DNA of 64,000 nt, taken from positions 28,538 through 92,537 of the forward strand of contig JAGVSM010003786.1 of NCBI GenBank assembly GCA_022494885.1, in the 5' to 3' direction. Both the position numbers and the translations under genes were made by a program. The DNA is from Micrasema longulum (lineage: Eukaryota > Arthropoda > Insecta > Trichoptera > Brachycentridae). The number at the start of each line of letters is the position of its first letter. The stretch's first letter is position 1. The notes below the pieces were generated by a model. The model saw only the letters and a list, made by a program, of their open reading frames with translations, ran no database searches and was not told the origin of the DNA. Shown here piece after piece: positions 41,405 to 52,599 of the stretch.

Positions 41405-41792
41405 TTTGTGGGGTTTCCACGCCTGACGGGACATTCGTTAGTTTGGCTACACTGCTGGTCCCCCGCTCTCTCTTTAGCTTTTCCAACGAGTTCGCACGCT
41501 TTCCAAATTGTTAAAAAAAAATTCGCTATTTCACCGTGAAAGTTAATATAACTTAACGCTTAAACTCGCACAACGCCGCAAATATTTTATCATCCATCGC
41601 CATTCATTATCATCCGCCACGCCGCCTCCAGACTCCAGACAATTGTGCGCATGCAGTTTTCCTAACCACCAGTTTCCCTGATGGCGTGAGCTGATCGCCG
41701 ACAAGAAAGAAGACTCAACACCAGATAAGTCAGTGTTATTAAATAAAGATTTACTCTGGTTTGAGTACATCTTGATAGATTGTTAGCTGCAT
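41405..41792 (+). mobile_element. Possible solo LTR
   Basis: A 390-bp G+C-richer block starting TGTGGGGTTTCC and ending near TTAGCTGCA, with a poly(A)-type signal AATAAAG at 41742 followed by TTTACTCTGGTTTGAGTACA. This is the usual layout of an insect LTR. No target duplication or second copy was seen, so the call is tentative. The minus 75-codon frame inside it is probably incidental. Confidence 0.3.
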
Positions 41793-42060
41793 AATCCACT
41801 AGCTCACATTGACAGTTTTGGAGAAAATAATTTAATTGTACCCAATCACAAATTTATTTAAATCGTAAAAGGTGAATTCTATTTACACGGATTTAAAAAT
41901 TACACTTTCCAAAACCAGTCGAATTATTAAAAAAATGACATTTTTAATATATTAAATATCATTTTGGACACGTTTCCCCTAAATATTTCGGAAGTTATTT
42001 TCGTACTCTTCTCTTGAAGTATTACGATTTACGACATAAGCCTTTGTAGATAACTCATAT

Positions 42061-42450
42061 AGTGTCCATATGGCTCAACTGTGGAATCATCTCCCATCCA
42101 CCATCAACGATGTTACTACATTATCTCTGTTTAAATCACGTCTGAAGGAACATCTCCTTTCTCTTCCTTAATCTCTCCTCCTTTCCTTTTTCCTCTATTT
42201 TTCCTTTTTTTCATTGAGTAATAGTTTTGATTTAAGTTAATTTATAAACAAATACGTTTATTTATATTTTTATGCATCTTTAGCTTTTGAATATTTTTTT
42301 TTCTATTTAATATGCTCTGTAACTTGAATTATAAAAATAAACCTTTAATTTATCGGCTGGTTGGAAGAAATTGCCATTTGAAAATAAGCCCGCCAATGTA
42401 CAAATAACATTATGTACAAAAAGTTAAATAAATAAATTAAATAAATAAAT
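42061..42450 (+). pseudogene. CR1-like LINE C-terminus and 3' UTR
   Basis: Reads HMAQLWNHLPSTINDVTTLS then LFKSRLKEHLLSLP and TAA at about 42169. The 3' UTR has GGTTGGAAGAAATTGCC and a TAAATAAATTAAATAAATAA tail. Same family as 27.29-27.71 kb (minus). 5'-truncated to 35 codons. Confidence 0.7.
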
Positions 42451-42930
42451 AGATCCAAGACACAGAAAAAAATTATGTCAACCGTGTCAAAATTTATTGA
42501 ATATAATAAAAATGTTTCTGTAAAATGAGTGTGTTTTTCATTTTATTTGTAACTTAACTTTTTATACATTTTAAACACCCTGTTTATTCGATATTCTTTT
42601 TACTGGGAATGTTAATTTTGCATTCATAAAGCAGTGATTACAACGAATGCAGATTCAATCGATTTTATTCTTCGAAGACTTGAATATACAATGCACAATG
42701 CATTTTCAATCATTAGTGCAGATATGCGTGTCTTCAAGTGCACTATATTCAATAAAATAGATACTTAAAATACACTAAACAACAATTAACAATATTGTGA
42801 ATCAGTGATAATGTGATAAAAAAAGTGATAAAAAAGTGACGCATAGATATCAATTAAAGCTTAATAATTAAGTGTAATAAGAATTAGTGTAATAAAACAT
42901 TGTACATTTTGTATATTACGAAGAAAAGCA
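42451..42930. other. Repeat-poor stretch
   Basis: A+T-rich, no gene recognised; possible 5' flank of the next entry. Confidence 0.25.
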
Positions 42931-42981
42931 ATGATCGGAAGAGTACTCTTGGGACACCATAAAGGATTAAATATATTTAAG
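42931..42981 (+). CDS. Candidate first coding exon
   Basis: ATG (context AAGCAATG) reads MIGRVLLGHHKGLNIFK and ends TTTAAG/GTAAGTAAA, a strong donor. 17 codons, phase 0. A basic, mitochondrial-presequence-like composition is possible but too short to call. Confidence 0.3.
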
Positions 42982-43064
42982 GTAAGTAAATACTTTGAAA
43001 CTCTAAACAATAATATAATTATTCTGATTTCTGATTCCCATTTTCTAATAGTGAGTTTTTTTTA

Positions 43065-43375
43065 TTATTTTTTTTATTTAAATTCCATTGATAAACCCTT
43101 ACGGGTTACATACATTTAACAAAATATGTTCACTTTTAAAATTCACATTCTACTGTTAATAATAATATTTTTAACATCTTTTGTAAAGATTGTCTGAGTC
43201 TTTTGTTTAGTTTTGTCTGGTAGTTTATTGTATAATTTCAGTCCATGGTTTATTAGTCTTGATTGTCCTTTTCTCGTTTTAAAAGATTGTATATGATATT
43301 TTTCTGATATTCTCGTATTGTGTTCACGTTTATTACAGTTTTTTTTAAAGTTTTAATTCTTCGTCTACAATTACC
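43065..43375 (-). pseudogene. LINE C-terminus, same family as the window-end RT
   Basis: Minus frame: EHNTRISEKYHIQSFKTRKG, QSRLINHGLKLYNKLPDKTK, FTKDVKNIIINSRM and stop; the UTR has CCCGTAAGGGTTTATC and an A-rich tail near 43065. 43200-43375 matches 63860-64000 almost base for base, so it shows how that element ends. 5'-truncated. Confidence 0.8.
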
Positions 43376-43588
43376 TACGTATATCATCACAAATATTAAA
43401 TAGTATCAGAAACTTTACAATAATTAAAAAAACAAAATATACGGCCATAGAATTGAGAATTGTCCAGAAACCGCATACGAGCATAAAACAGAAGGCGACT
43501 AAACTACGCATAAATGAGTAGATTTACATTTTAACCCATAAGTTTCTTTGTAGACGTCGCTCAGTACGCAACTCCCGATTCGAATTCA

Positions 43589-43672
43589 ACCAAGCCGTGT
43601 TGTTTCGTTTTCAAGTGTAGAAATGCTGCTGGGATCTTAAAGAAACGGGATGGGATCACTTTTCATGTGTAG
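43589..43672 (+). pseudogene. THAP zinc-finger exon (copy 3)
   Basis: TKPCCFVFKCRNAAGILKKR then DGITFHV and TAG. Open throughout; ACC replaces the ATG seen in copy 2, and the donor has decayed to GTGTAGTTAG. The conserved Cys pair, Lys pair and GITFH agree with the other two copies while synonymous positions vary, so the ancestor coded for protein. Confidence 0.65.
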
Positions 43673-44093
43673 TTAGCAAATGAATGTGTAATTAGCAAAT
43701 ACATAACTTAAAAATTGAATTATTTGTCCATCTGTCAGATTGTCAAAGAAAACAAAATGGACATTTTGTAAGTGTTGCCAGGGTAGTAATTTTTTTACCC
43801 TAATGCCAAACTAATGAGAGAACTAATGAAAATTGGACCTCGGATTAAATGACTCTGTGGTGGACAATTGACTGACATTATCTTTAAAACATCAAATATT
43901 ATTTGACATGATATAAAAATATCCGTTTTATGTAAAATAAAATTTGTTTTATATTTTTACGTTCAAGGTTCATTAATTCAACTACTCTTATAAAATGACC
44001 CTTTACTTATCTACTCTGTTATGTCAATCAGTAATCACACAAATTTTAGAGAAATTAACAAATAACTTTTTTTTTTACCTCACATTTGTGTTA

Positions 44094-44506
44094 CAATATT
44101 TGAGTTTGTCCAAATGTTCGTAGACAAAAGACTGGATTTCACCCCCTCGGGAGTCATTAAGATTAGATATTTGAGTATTCAAATATTGTAATGAAACCAA
44201 CTGGTCCAAGAAGAAGGTTGAAAATTAAAAAAATGTTTTCAGGCGTTGCCTAGTATGTGAAATAATTCAGTCAGATAAATCTCTTCACAACAATAAAGGT
44301 TTCAGCTTTTTAACTTCACTAAAACCAACAAATGGAAGAATTCAAGAAATATGGATGTTCAAACATAGGCAAAATGGTGAATGTTACAGTGTGTAGAGTG
44401 GCCACTTAAATCAGCCAATGACAGGTCACAAGCCCTGTAAATGCCTAGACTTCCATATTCCCTTATTTAAGGTATTCTCCATCCCTGTTGTAATTTGTAA
44501 TCTGTT
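44094..44506 (-). repeat. Repeat family A inside the P-type element, 12-bp duplication
   Basis: ACATTTGTGTTA at 44082-44093 and 44507-44518. The empty site is in the 19.6-kb P copy. It starts CAATATTTGAGTTTGTCC and contains CAATGACAGGTCACAAGCCC. This gives the family's exact borders in one copy. Confidence 0.85.
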
Positions 44507-44671
44507 ACATTTGTGTTATGATTATATTTTTTCATTACAACATTACACGGTGACATCACGAATGCGTGCGGTGAAAGTGGGGCATAGTAGGGGGATATTT
44601 GGACACAGTCCGATGTATTCAAATATGATTCTACGCTCCTTCTGGACTACTCTTAATTATATGTATACGGC

Positions 44672-45574
44672 ACATCAATGTGGTAAACAGTAAACTCAAA
44701 CATTCGGAAAATCATCAAGGAGTTTACCACTCAAATCCCTCCCACATTGAGGAATTGAGTGAATTTGTACACGAATTTTTAGTATTTTTGTGGGTTGTCT
44801 GGAATTTAATATGTTTTGAATAAAAAACACATTTAAATATACGCATTTTATATCAGAAAAGTGGATTTGACTTTATAGAAAATTAAAGATAACTCTTGTC
44901 ATCTTGCCATTGTAATTGGAGGCACGGTAAGTGTTTTAAATTTTAGAACCCGCAAATAGCAAAATCAAGTCAACAAAATTCTTTATTTTCGTGTTAGGTA
45001 AATTGCAAATTTTCCCTCTTTTTGATGAATAGGATTTGATTACAATGGATTGAGGTCAGCCAGAACTGGAGCAGACTCAAAAGCTTCAGAAAATGTTAAT
45101 TAATTAGCGAAAGCCAACTAATGAGGCGGAAGATCGAAGGCTAGCCATTCGTTAACTAATCAAACTGTTTCAAATTAATCAGAAAGTAAAATAATAGCAT
45201 TCAATTTGGCAACACTAAATTGTTTTGATAAAACTGTGATGTGTGTAATAATAAAAATAATAAAGTGGTTATTTAGCCCAACCGGTGACTAACAAATTCC
45301 TTTCTTAAAAGTTTTATACCTCACTGTTGGGATACATTTTTATCTTAAGAGGAAACGCAGTCAAACTTTCGTATAAAGAGCTTATGAGCTATAAGTAATA
45401 GAATGTAGAGTTAGAGGTGGTAAAAAAATGTAACTCCTGTTTTAAAACAGTTACCGTTCCGAAACACCTAAAACAGTTTTACAAAAATAAATTAAATCGT
45501 TTTAAATCAACAAAAAGCTTTGATAAAAATGATCTTAAGAGTCTCAATCAGAACTAGCTCCCTCGGTATATTCG
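44672..45574. other. No gene recognised
   Basis: 44885-44935 (GATAACTCTTGTCATCTTGC) resembles the flank at 54560-54600, a short shared repeat. Otherwise A+T-rich without frames. Confidence 0.3.
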
Positions 45575-46437
45575 TAAATCCTAATTTATTTATTTTACAT
45601 AAACGGCATAAATTGCCTTTAACATACATTAAACATAAATATGAAGAAAAAAAATACATATATAAAAACATAACAAAAAATTATAAAATTGCATAACTAT
45701 AACAATAGTAACAAGTAGGTAAATACACATAAGCAACCAAAAATATTAACGAAATAAATACATAAATATGAAAAAACAAAAAAAGGAAAAACATTTTTAA
45801 GTATAAAGAAAAGTTTAAGAATAATATTGCGGAAGACAAAAAGAAATCAGACTCGTTTTATAACTATCAAGTCCAGAACCAAATATATCAGCCTTGTCCT
45901 CATACTGATTGCCATATCTATGGAGCCTAGGGATAGACGAGTGTATGTGATAGTTGGTTCTAGAACTTGCAGAACAAAAAGGAGATCTGTGGCGGGTATG
46001 CCGACCAGGTACACGGAAACACACCAACTCCAGCAAATCTGGACACTCAATTAATGAATTGATCACCTTAAAAAGTAATATTAGGTCAGTTAGGATTCTT
46101 CTATCAGAAAGTCTTAAAATATTTGCTGAAGATAACAATTGATTATAATTAAATAAAGCAGCTGGAATATAAAGTTTAAAATTAATATATTTTAGAAATT
46201 TCTTCTGGACGCGCTCAAGTGAATCAGAATGTACACGATAATGGGGCGACCAGACTGGAGACATATATTCTAAACGACTTCTAACCAGGGAGCAATAAAG
46301 TGACTTGATTGGTGCGATACTTTCAAATTTATTAGTAACCCTACAAATAAATCCCAACGCCTCATTTGAAATCTTGTCAATATGTTTGATAAATGTAAGT
46401 TTATCATCAAAAATTACGCCAAGATCCCTAATGAAAT
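45575..46437 (-). pseudogene. Jockey-like LINE ORF2 C-terminus (family J), open
   Basis: From 46437 down: IRDLGVIFDDKLTFIKHIDK, CRVTNKFESIAPIKSLYCSL, RSRLEYMSPVWSPHY, LERVQKKFLKYINFK, VPGRHTRHRSPFCSASSRTN and FGSGLDSYKTSLISFCLP with a stop at 45815. LGVIFDDKLTF..HI, LVRSRLEY.SPVW and LERVQKKF are signature jockey-clade phrases. The 3' UTR reaches 45575. No stops over 620 bp, so the insertion is young. 5'-truncated just before the LGVxFD motif. A second, broken copy is at 57.46-58.4 kb. Confidence 0.85.
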
Positions 46438-46564
46438 CGTAACGTAATCGTAATCTAATGTAACATTTGTAAAATAACTTTATGTAAAAGCTCTGTTACT
46501 GTACGCACCCAAACATTATTCTCTACCTTCCTAACTCCTTTCACAAATACAAGAAATACTAGAT

Positions 46565-47350
46565 ACCAGTAGTGAATGGTGATTTTATTTACAGGTAAGC
46601 TATAAAAAAAAATATCTTGTACCTACATGTACATAATATTATAATGTAAGTAATATATACTATAAAAATATATTTTCTATGGTTCTGGGCGATACAACAA
46701 CTCTCATCGATGAAATCAACTCAAACGATGTAATTTCGTGATATATTATATTATATAGATATATTATCCATTACTTTTATATATAATTCATTAAAAAATA
46801 AATAAATAATACCACTATGAATTCAGTCGATATTAGGTATTCAATTGAAATGTCAACTGGCCGCATTGTTCTAGTAATTACTAGTGCTAAAAACGGCCGC
46901 GTGGAGTGCTATATGTCCTGCAATATGACGCATGAAAGTAATTACGGTCTTATGTCAAAAGTACCATCTCAAAGAAAAATAGTCCTTAAGAAACAATGTT
47001 TGAAATACTGTTTTCCAAATCAAGAATCTTCAAATAATTTGTGTAATCTGCAAGTTTAATCTAGGAGAAAAAACCCGCACTGGGTTAATACATTCAAAAT
47101 ATAGTATACTTATTTGTATGAAAAAATAAGCTGGAATAATCGGCTAGTTTCTTGGCTCACCGCAGGCGCTGGGCGAGCTTTATTATTATTTATTATTATT
47201 ATTAATATTTATATTAGGATAAAAATACAAACGGTGGAAATGATTTAAAATAAATTATAATTATTTTATTTATTTGTTTTTCTGTAAACGAAGTTACAAT
47301 AAAACATTATTATGGTTAGTCAAATATAATGGTAAGCTGTGCATAATCGT
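46565..47350 (+). repeat. Unknown repeat family F, copy 1
   Basis: Aligns with 60190-61200 plus 62510-62570, beginning GTGATTTTATTTACAGGTAA and ending near AAATATAATGGTAAGCTGTG. No LINE, LTR or TIR signature seen. It contains the ORF below. Confidence 0.7.
46817..47059 (+). CDS. Family F short ORF (80 codons), function unknown
   Basis: MNSVDIRYSIEMSTGRIVLV, ITSAKNGRVECYMSCNMTHE, then a Lys/Gln-rich tail with CLKYCFPNQESSNNLCNLQV. The 60702 copy starts identically (first 13 residues, MNSVDIRYSIEMS...) but has a rearranged end. Five Cys in the last half; no signal peptide or membrane segment. Two copies with a preserved start and first 40 residues hint at a once-coding unit, but nothing identifies it. 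Confidence 0.35.
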   Translation: MNSVDIRYSIEMSTGRIVLVITSAKNGRVECYMSCNMTHESNYGLMSKVPSQRKIVLKKQCLKYCFPNQESSNNLCNLQV

Positions 47351-48299
47351 TTTTAAACACGGTTCGCCCCTGATATATACTCTAAACTGATGCTGCAAAA
47401 ACAATTAAAAATTAATACAACCTTTGGTCAAAAAGGATTTGGCCTACTACTCGGTTAAAGTATACTATCAACTTCCATCATCCATAAGGAAAATTAGTAA
47501 GTACTCTCAATATAAAATTGCTATTTAGAAATGGATAGTGGAGGTGGGTTGCGCACGGATCGATGAGTGGATGAAGCCAAATAGGTAAAAATTTGTGTCC
47601 TGTTTGGGAAATTTGGTCTACAAGTCTATATGAATTGGTTATGTTTTTTATGAATATTTTAGTATATATTGCTTATTATGTTTAAGATGATAATTAGGTT
47701 AATTGGATTAATTATGTTTTTATTTTTCTTATCATGTTAACTATGTTAAATAACTAATTTAAGGCATGTTTAACTTATTTTTAAATGTTTCCCTCCCCAG
47801 TGAGGAAACATTATTCTGTAAAAAAAAATATACAAACATTGTAAAAATATAAATAAATAAATAAAAACTAAATCGCCCATCGCAGAAGGATATATAAAAA
47901 TACATTTCAGTTATCGAGAACAATTCAACGCCCCACCGCACTCCGTTACCGCGCTTCGCTCTAACTTAAAATCTTTATCCATAATACCTACCTACTCGTA
48001 TTGTAATCTCCCAAGGAAGAAGTACATACATACACATATACGCATGAAATCTCCCCGGCCCGTCTGCACTCATGCCACACCCTCGCAGTCCCGTGACCTC
48101 CATCTATCTTAAAATTCGAAATTTTAAACAGTACGAAGTCGTTGGTCATTACCGCTATAAAATAACACAACAACTGAAGGTATTTCCACAACGGAGAAGC
48201 AAATTGAACTGAAACAGTACAACAACTAGTTGTAACCTTTAAGACATACAGTAATGAAGCACTTAATCAACGCACTATTTCGCTAAATTGCCGACTCTG
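47351..48299. other. No gene recognised
   Basis: 47500-47870 reads like a LINE trailer (TGAATATTTTAGTATATATT ... AATAAATAAATAAAAAC). 47930-48110 is G+C-richer, unique and unassigned. Confidence 0.3.
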
Positions 48300-48370
48300 C
48301 CGTTTGTATAAAAGTAAAGCCAAGTTTACTAAGTGGCTCAATTTAAATTTAAACTCGCATAAACAATGTA
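48300..48370 (+). promoter_or_regulatory. Possible core promoter and noncoding first exon
   Basis: TATAAAA at about 48307 is followed about 60 bp later by AAACAAT/GTAAGTAAAA, a good donor. Such a layout would fit a short 5' UTR exon. No downstream exon could be tied to it. Confidence 0.2.
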
Positions 48371-49689
48371 AGTAAAAAAGACCGCCCAATTAACATGTGC
48401 ATTTTACATTGAAAATTTCTTGTATTAACAATAATGATAATTTCACGTAGGTAATAATTATAAATGTTAAATTAATAATTAAGTACATTTAATACGCATA
48501 TAATTCAAATGAAAACATAATTATAGATATAAATGAGATTACATTTTGTAAATTTAAAGGTCTGTATTTGCATTTGATAAAAGTTTTAAGCTTAAAAATA
48601 TTAATATTATTCCATAAAATAAGGTTCCTATAAAGTACATAAAATAATAATAAAAATAAACTTTTTAGAAAATTAGTCATTATAAAAACATATTGTAAGA
48701 GGTAAGTAGTTATAAGAGGTTGAAATAAATTATCTGGTCCCAGTTGGGCGACATTATAAAGGTAGGTTATCACAACCTTATTGAGCAAATTTATAAGATA
48801 AAGAAAAATAATGAAGATAACCAAATAAAGTACCTACAAACAACTTACCCTTCACCAGTGTCGCCCAATCGGCCAGAACATGAGAATTCTCCAAAAGAAT
48901 AAGATTATGTTGTAAAAATTTAATTTTATGAACGGCATCAAAAATGTTATATATAAAAAACTTTACTGTTAAATGGAATAAACATGACTCAAAGATCTGG
49001 ATTTTATGAAATAAAAAACTCGTTAGTGAAATACAAAATTTTAATAAAAGAGGCAATCCTCTACAAATGTAACAAGATTAGTTAATATAAAAAATCAGAA
49101 TTCTGTCTAGCTGGTATGCATAAATGGTTGACAATAAATTTATCTAAGAAGTAAATATTCGTAACAATAATAATAATAATAACTGAAATAGGTTCTTGAT
49201 TGTTTTCTTCTCGCCGTAATATGAAATAATGTTGATTTTACAAAATAAAATCCGCAGATGGAATTCGATATGCGACGTCTTCGGTTGATATGCTTGTACT
49301 CATGACTGGCTCAGTTGATGAGTTCCCAGAAGATTGTTTGTCGACATCTGAATTCAGTAAATGATCGTCTGCTTCATTGCATTTGTTAATTTGTGTCTCA
49401 TGATATTGAAGAAAACTTTAAAATCTCACACCGACTTTTACAGGTATTTACAAATAAACTTCGTAATGATTAGTGATCCATTCAAATCATGGAATAAATA
49501 TAGTATGTTGTAAAATCTTGATCATCGGGCAAAGTAGATAAAAAGGTGTAGGAAAGTGAAGAAAGGGAGATAAAAGTGGAAGAAGGTAGAAACAAGTGGA
49601 AAAAAAAGTAGAAAAAGTGGAAAAAAGGGAACCTATATAAAATACAATCTCATTAGAATATGATATCTCTCTCTACAAGAATTGCGCTA
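48371..49689. other. A+T-rich, no supported gene
   Basis: Minus frames 48489-48824 and 48778-49056 are mostly low-complexity. 48850-48940 (minus) reads HNLILLENSHVLADWATLVK before a GGTAAG donor-like site, the only exon-like part. 49540-49630 is purine-rich with AAGTGGAAAA-type repeats. Confidence 0.3.
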
Positions 49690-50100
49690 GTAAATTAAAA
49701 ACAAATAGGCTTAGGTTACGTTGAACGTTCCCTTTCTTGAAGGACTACATTTTTTGAAATGTGTGGTTGCCTGCCCTTCGAGTCCTTCCGTGACAGCTGG
49801 ACTGTTTGTTCCGAGTTTTCAAATGGAAAATAATTTATTTCTAGAGCACGCGCATCATATGGATGAGTTACTACCGCGGCCGTCAGATGGCGCTAAATCA
49901 GGCAACATAGAATTATATTCCAGTACTAAAATGCTTTCAAAAACGGGGTACGTTGGACTTGTTTTTTTACAACGTTACAATATACTATTTCCTACAAAAC
50001 ACACAGTTTACCCTAAAGATGGCTCCTGCAATGGTAGCTGAAACGTCGGAACTAATCCAACACACACGGTATCACCCAAAAAAGAAACATATTCGTAATG
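49690..50100 (+). repeat. Possible Penelope-type terminal repeat, diverged
   Basis: Near 50013-50047: CTAAAGA, an imperfect stem GGCT/AGCT, GAAA and CGTC. It has the order of a hammerhead core with one mismatch (CTAAAGA for CTGAAGA), followed by CGGAACTAATCC. The 106-codon frame 49721-50041 upstream has no motif. Only the arrangement suggests Penelope or a similar retroelement. Confidence 0.35.
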
Positions 50101-50192
50101 AATATGCTTAGCTAAAATCGAGGTTTTGCAGTCTCGTTTTCGGCACCCCAAAACTGAACCGATTTTGCTTTTTTTAGAAAGAATATCAGAAT

Positions 50193-50448
50193 GTCGGCCT
50201 CGTGGCGTACTGTTCAGCGCGTTTGCCTACCACGCGAGAGGTCTCGGGTTCGATTCCCTGCGCGTTTGACATGAAATATTTATTTGAAAGGGTTTTCTTA
50301 CACTAGAATATTTCATAGTCTCTGGACTGGTACCTGAAGCGTAAAGCTGATCGTCTTACCTTAATGTAACAAAAAAAATCAAGATGCGCTGCGATTAGTG
50401 TACCAATGCAGTGCCCTATGCACCACTAGGTGTGGAAAGGGAATGATG
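50193..50448 (+). repeat. tRNA-headed SINE, family 1, 8-bp duplication
   Basis: Head TCGGCCTCGTGGCGTACTG with B box GGTTCGATTCCC; body TCTGGACTGGTACCTGAAGC; tail GAATGATG. ATCAGAAT flanks it at 50185-50192 and 50449-50456. Confidence 0.9.
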
Positions 50449-50456
50449 ATCAGAAT

Positions 50457-51348
50457 TAATTTTATGTGTTTCAAAAATATTTAGAATTAGAAATATTATG
50501 AACTCAGCCGCACTTTTTACCACTTACTACACCGCACAAGACACACCGGAACTAAACGACGTCGTCACAATTGAATTGTTTGCCAGAATCCGCGTGTACC
50601 CGGTCTGCTTCGGTTCAGTTGGCTTTTGCTCTCTCTCTCTTACAAACACTCTCTCTCTTACTAAAACTTACAAATACCCACATCATGTAAATTCGTGTCA
50701 CGGTTAATTAATTCAGTTTTGTACTTAATTTAATCACATCTTTGTATATCTTGTATTCATAATATTATCTTTAAATCTCAGAACAATGTAAGTAAATCTT
50801 TTATTTAATGTCAAGTCAAACCAACCATTTCATATTAACAAAAGATTTCATTACAGTATCATGTACCGTACGGACGTCCAAAGACGCCAGATAAAACTGG
50901 GCGGTTTTTAGGGTTTTTGGATGGTTCTAATTCCTATAATAGACTATTTATGAAAAAAACAAAATTACAGAAACACGCCAATGGTAAATATCTATAGTAA
51001 GTAAAATAATCACTGTTCTACTGCCACAATCCAGGGAGAAAATACGGAAATATGTTTGTACGAAGAAAAGCCAGACCGTGCGTCCTCTTAAAGGCCATCA
51101 GAATTCACTGTATTTACCTGAATTTCCTTTCTTAAATAACCTTTCCTGAGAATTTCTTCGTCTCTGTTAAGATGTCAGGTTATTTATATTCATAAAAAGC
51201 TGAGTAATTTCCCTTCGTCACTTCCGATAGAATTCTAATTCCAATATGGATACTCAATTCAAAATTAACACAATCATAAATGTTTGCTCATTATTAAATA
51301 AGTGCAAGTCAAAGTTCGAAAATATTTTACTCATATTTAATTAATATA
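50457..51348. other. Repeat-poor stretch, possible 5' exon
   Basis: 50498-50707 is G+C-richer with a CTCTCTCTCTTACAAACACT tract and ends at CAGAACAAT/GTAAGTAAAT (50787). It might be a noncoding first exon on the plus strand. The 69-codon frame in it has no motif. Confidence 0.25.
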
Positions 51349-51957
51349 TCTTTAAATATATAATTCTTACGTACGTGTGATGTCACTGAACTTCTCTTAA
51401 ACGGCTTAACCAATTTACGTGCGGTTTTCAGCAAAATGTAGATCTTTGTGCTGCGCGAGTTCGTAGATATTAAAATTTTCAATCGGATCTGTAAAAAAAA
51501 GTTAGAAACATAAATATTTTTTTTATCGAGCTACCAGGGTTGCATTCGAAGCGAATGCACACACAAAAAAAAAGCAGGATGTTATTTTAGTGTTTAAAAA
51601 AAGTTTTTGAATGTTTACTAAAAATGTTCGCTTTTTATGGATCTTAATCAGATTCTTTCCTTACATTGTTTATAATTTATTCCCATTTATTTCTTATTAC
51701 TGGATTTTTGGTAATACTAAAATAATATCAACTGACATTAAATACATTTTTTAAAATAGCATTCATGTATAAATTTCACGTCTGTTGGTGAAAAGGGCCG
51801 AGTTTGACATTTGCAAAAAGTATTCTGTATTTAAAAATTGATGATTTTATGTTTTATAATTCAACCATAAACAAGTACCTAGGTACCTACTTATTTTTTC
51901 AAGCTAATAGCAGGCAAGCCAACGTTCGGGCAAGACAGCGTCTGTCGTGTCCGCTAG
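51349..51957 (+). mobile_element. Nonautonomous Helitron
   Basis: Starts with TC after A (51348) and ends with CTAG before T (51954-51957), as Helitrons do. The hairpin GACAGCGTCTGTC lies 7 bp before the end. The inner ACGTACGTGTGATGTCAC and CGGCTTAACCAATTTACG words are those of lepidopteran Helitrons as I recall them. No Rep/helicase. Confidence 0.75.
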
Positions 51958-52504
51958 TATCTTATATATCTGTACCTCAGAGGCAGACAGACGGATGCAA
52001 AGCTGCTTCAGCAAACGTTTTTTCGATATTTTAAGTGACATTTGACATTGAGTTTGACATTTCAATCTTTTCGTTTCTTCATTGTGTGATTTGCTGTTGC
52101 CCAAAGCAAACCCAAAAAAGTGTGCAATACCTAGGTATAACTAGTTATCCTGCGCCAGTTGGCTAAAGCCCGGTTGTATGATCGTTAGTAATAGTAAAAA
52201 ATCTGTAGTAATAGTCAAAAATATAAAAAAAGAGTGGTTTCACCTATAGTAACCAAAGGTGGAAAATAAAACTCTTTAAACGTTTGTAAAAAATTCAACC
52301 CGCGTTGGCGAGTAAAACCTTAATAGTAGAATAATGAAGATGGTGTCATTTTTTGACGTTTACCGGTTATCTTTATTTACTCACATCTCTCAGTATTGTT
52401 TTATTTCCGAATACGGAATGGACAACGCTCGGAGAGTTCGTTCGACGGTGACTTTTTTACTTAATCATAAAAAACGAAAACTTTCTGAAAACGATTTTGA
52501 AAAG

Positions 52505-52577
52505 GATTTTTGAACACAGTCCGATGTATTCAAATATGAATTTACGCTCCTTCTGGACTATTCTTAATTCTATGATT
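52505..52577 (+). repeat. Isolated right end of the P-superfamily family
   Basis: CACAGTCCGATGTATTCAAA ... CTCCTTCTGGACTATTCTTA, ending CTATG, matches 44600-44663. The rest of the element is missing. Confidence 0.65.
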
Positions 52578-52599
52578 ATATTATTATTTTTTTTTTTTA

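Larger units (their letters stand above)
43446..44663 (+). mobile_element. P-superfamily (THAP) element, complete ends, 8-bp target duplication
   Basis: Left end CATAGAATTGAGAATTGTCC; right-end complement CATATAATTAAGAGTAGTCC; 24-bp terminal repeats with four mismatches. TATACGGC at 43438-43445 and 44664-44671 is a perfect 8-bp duplication. A THAP exon lies 143 bp inside. 413 bp of the 1218 are a later family A insertion, so the element itself was about 0.8 kb: an internally deleted, nonautonomous copy. Confidence 0.85.

Noticed and set aside
42601..42760. Hairpin near AATGCACAATGCATTTTCAA
   Set aside because: Short self-complementary words in A+T-rich DNA; no arms long enough to call an element.
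48489..49056. Membrane protein genes on the minus strand
   Set aside because: Hydrophobicity follows from A+T-rich, low-complexity sequence; no motif or clear splice borders.
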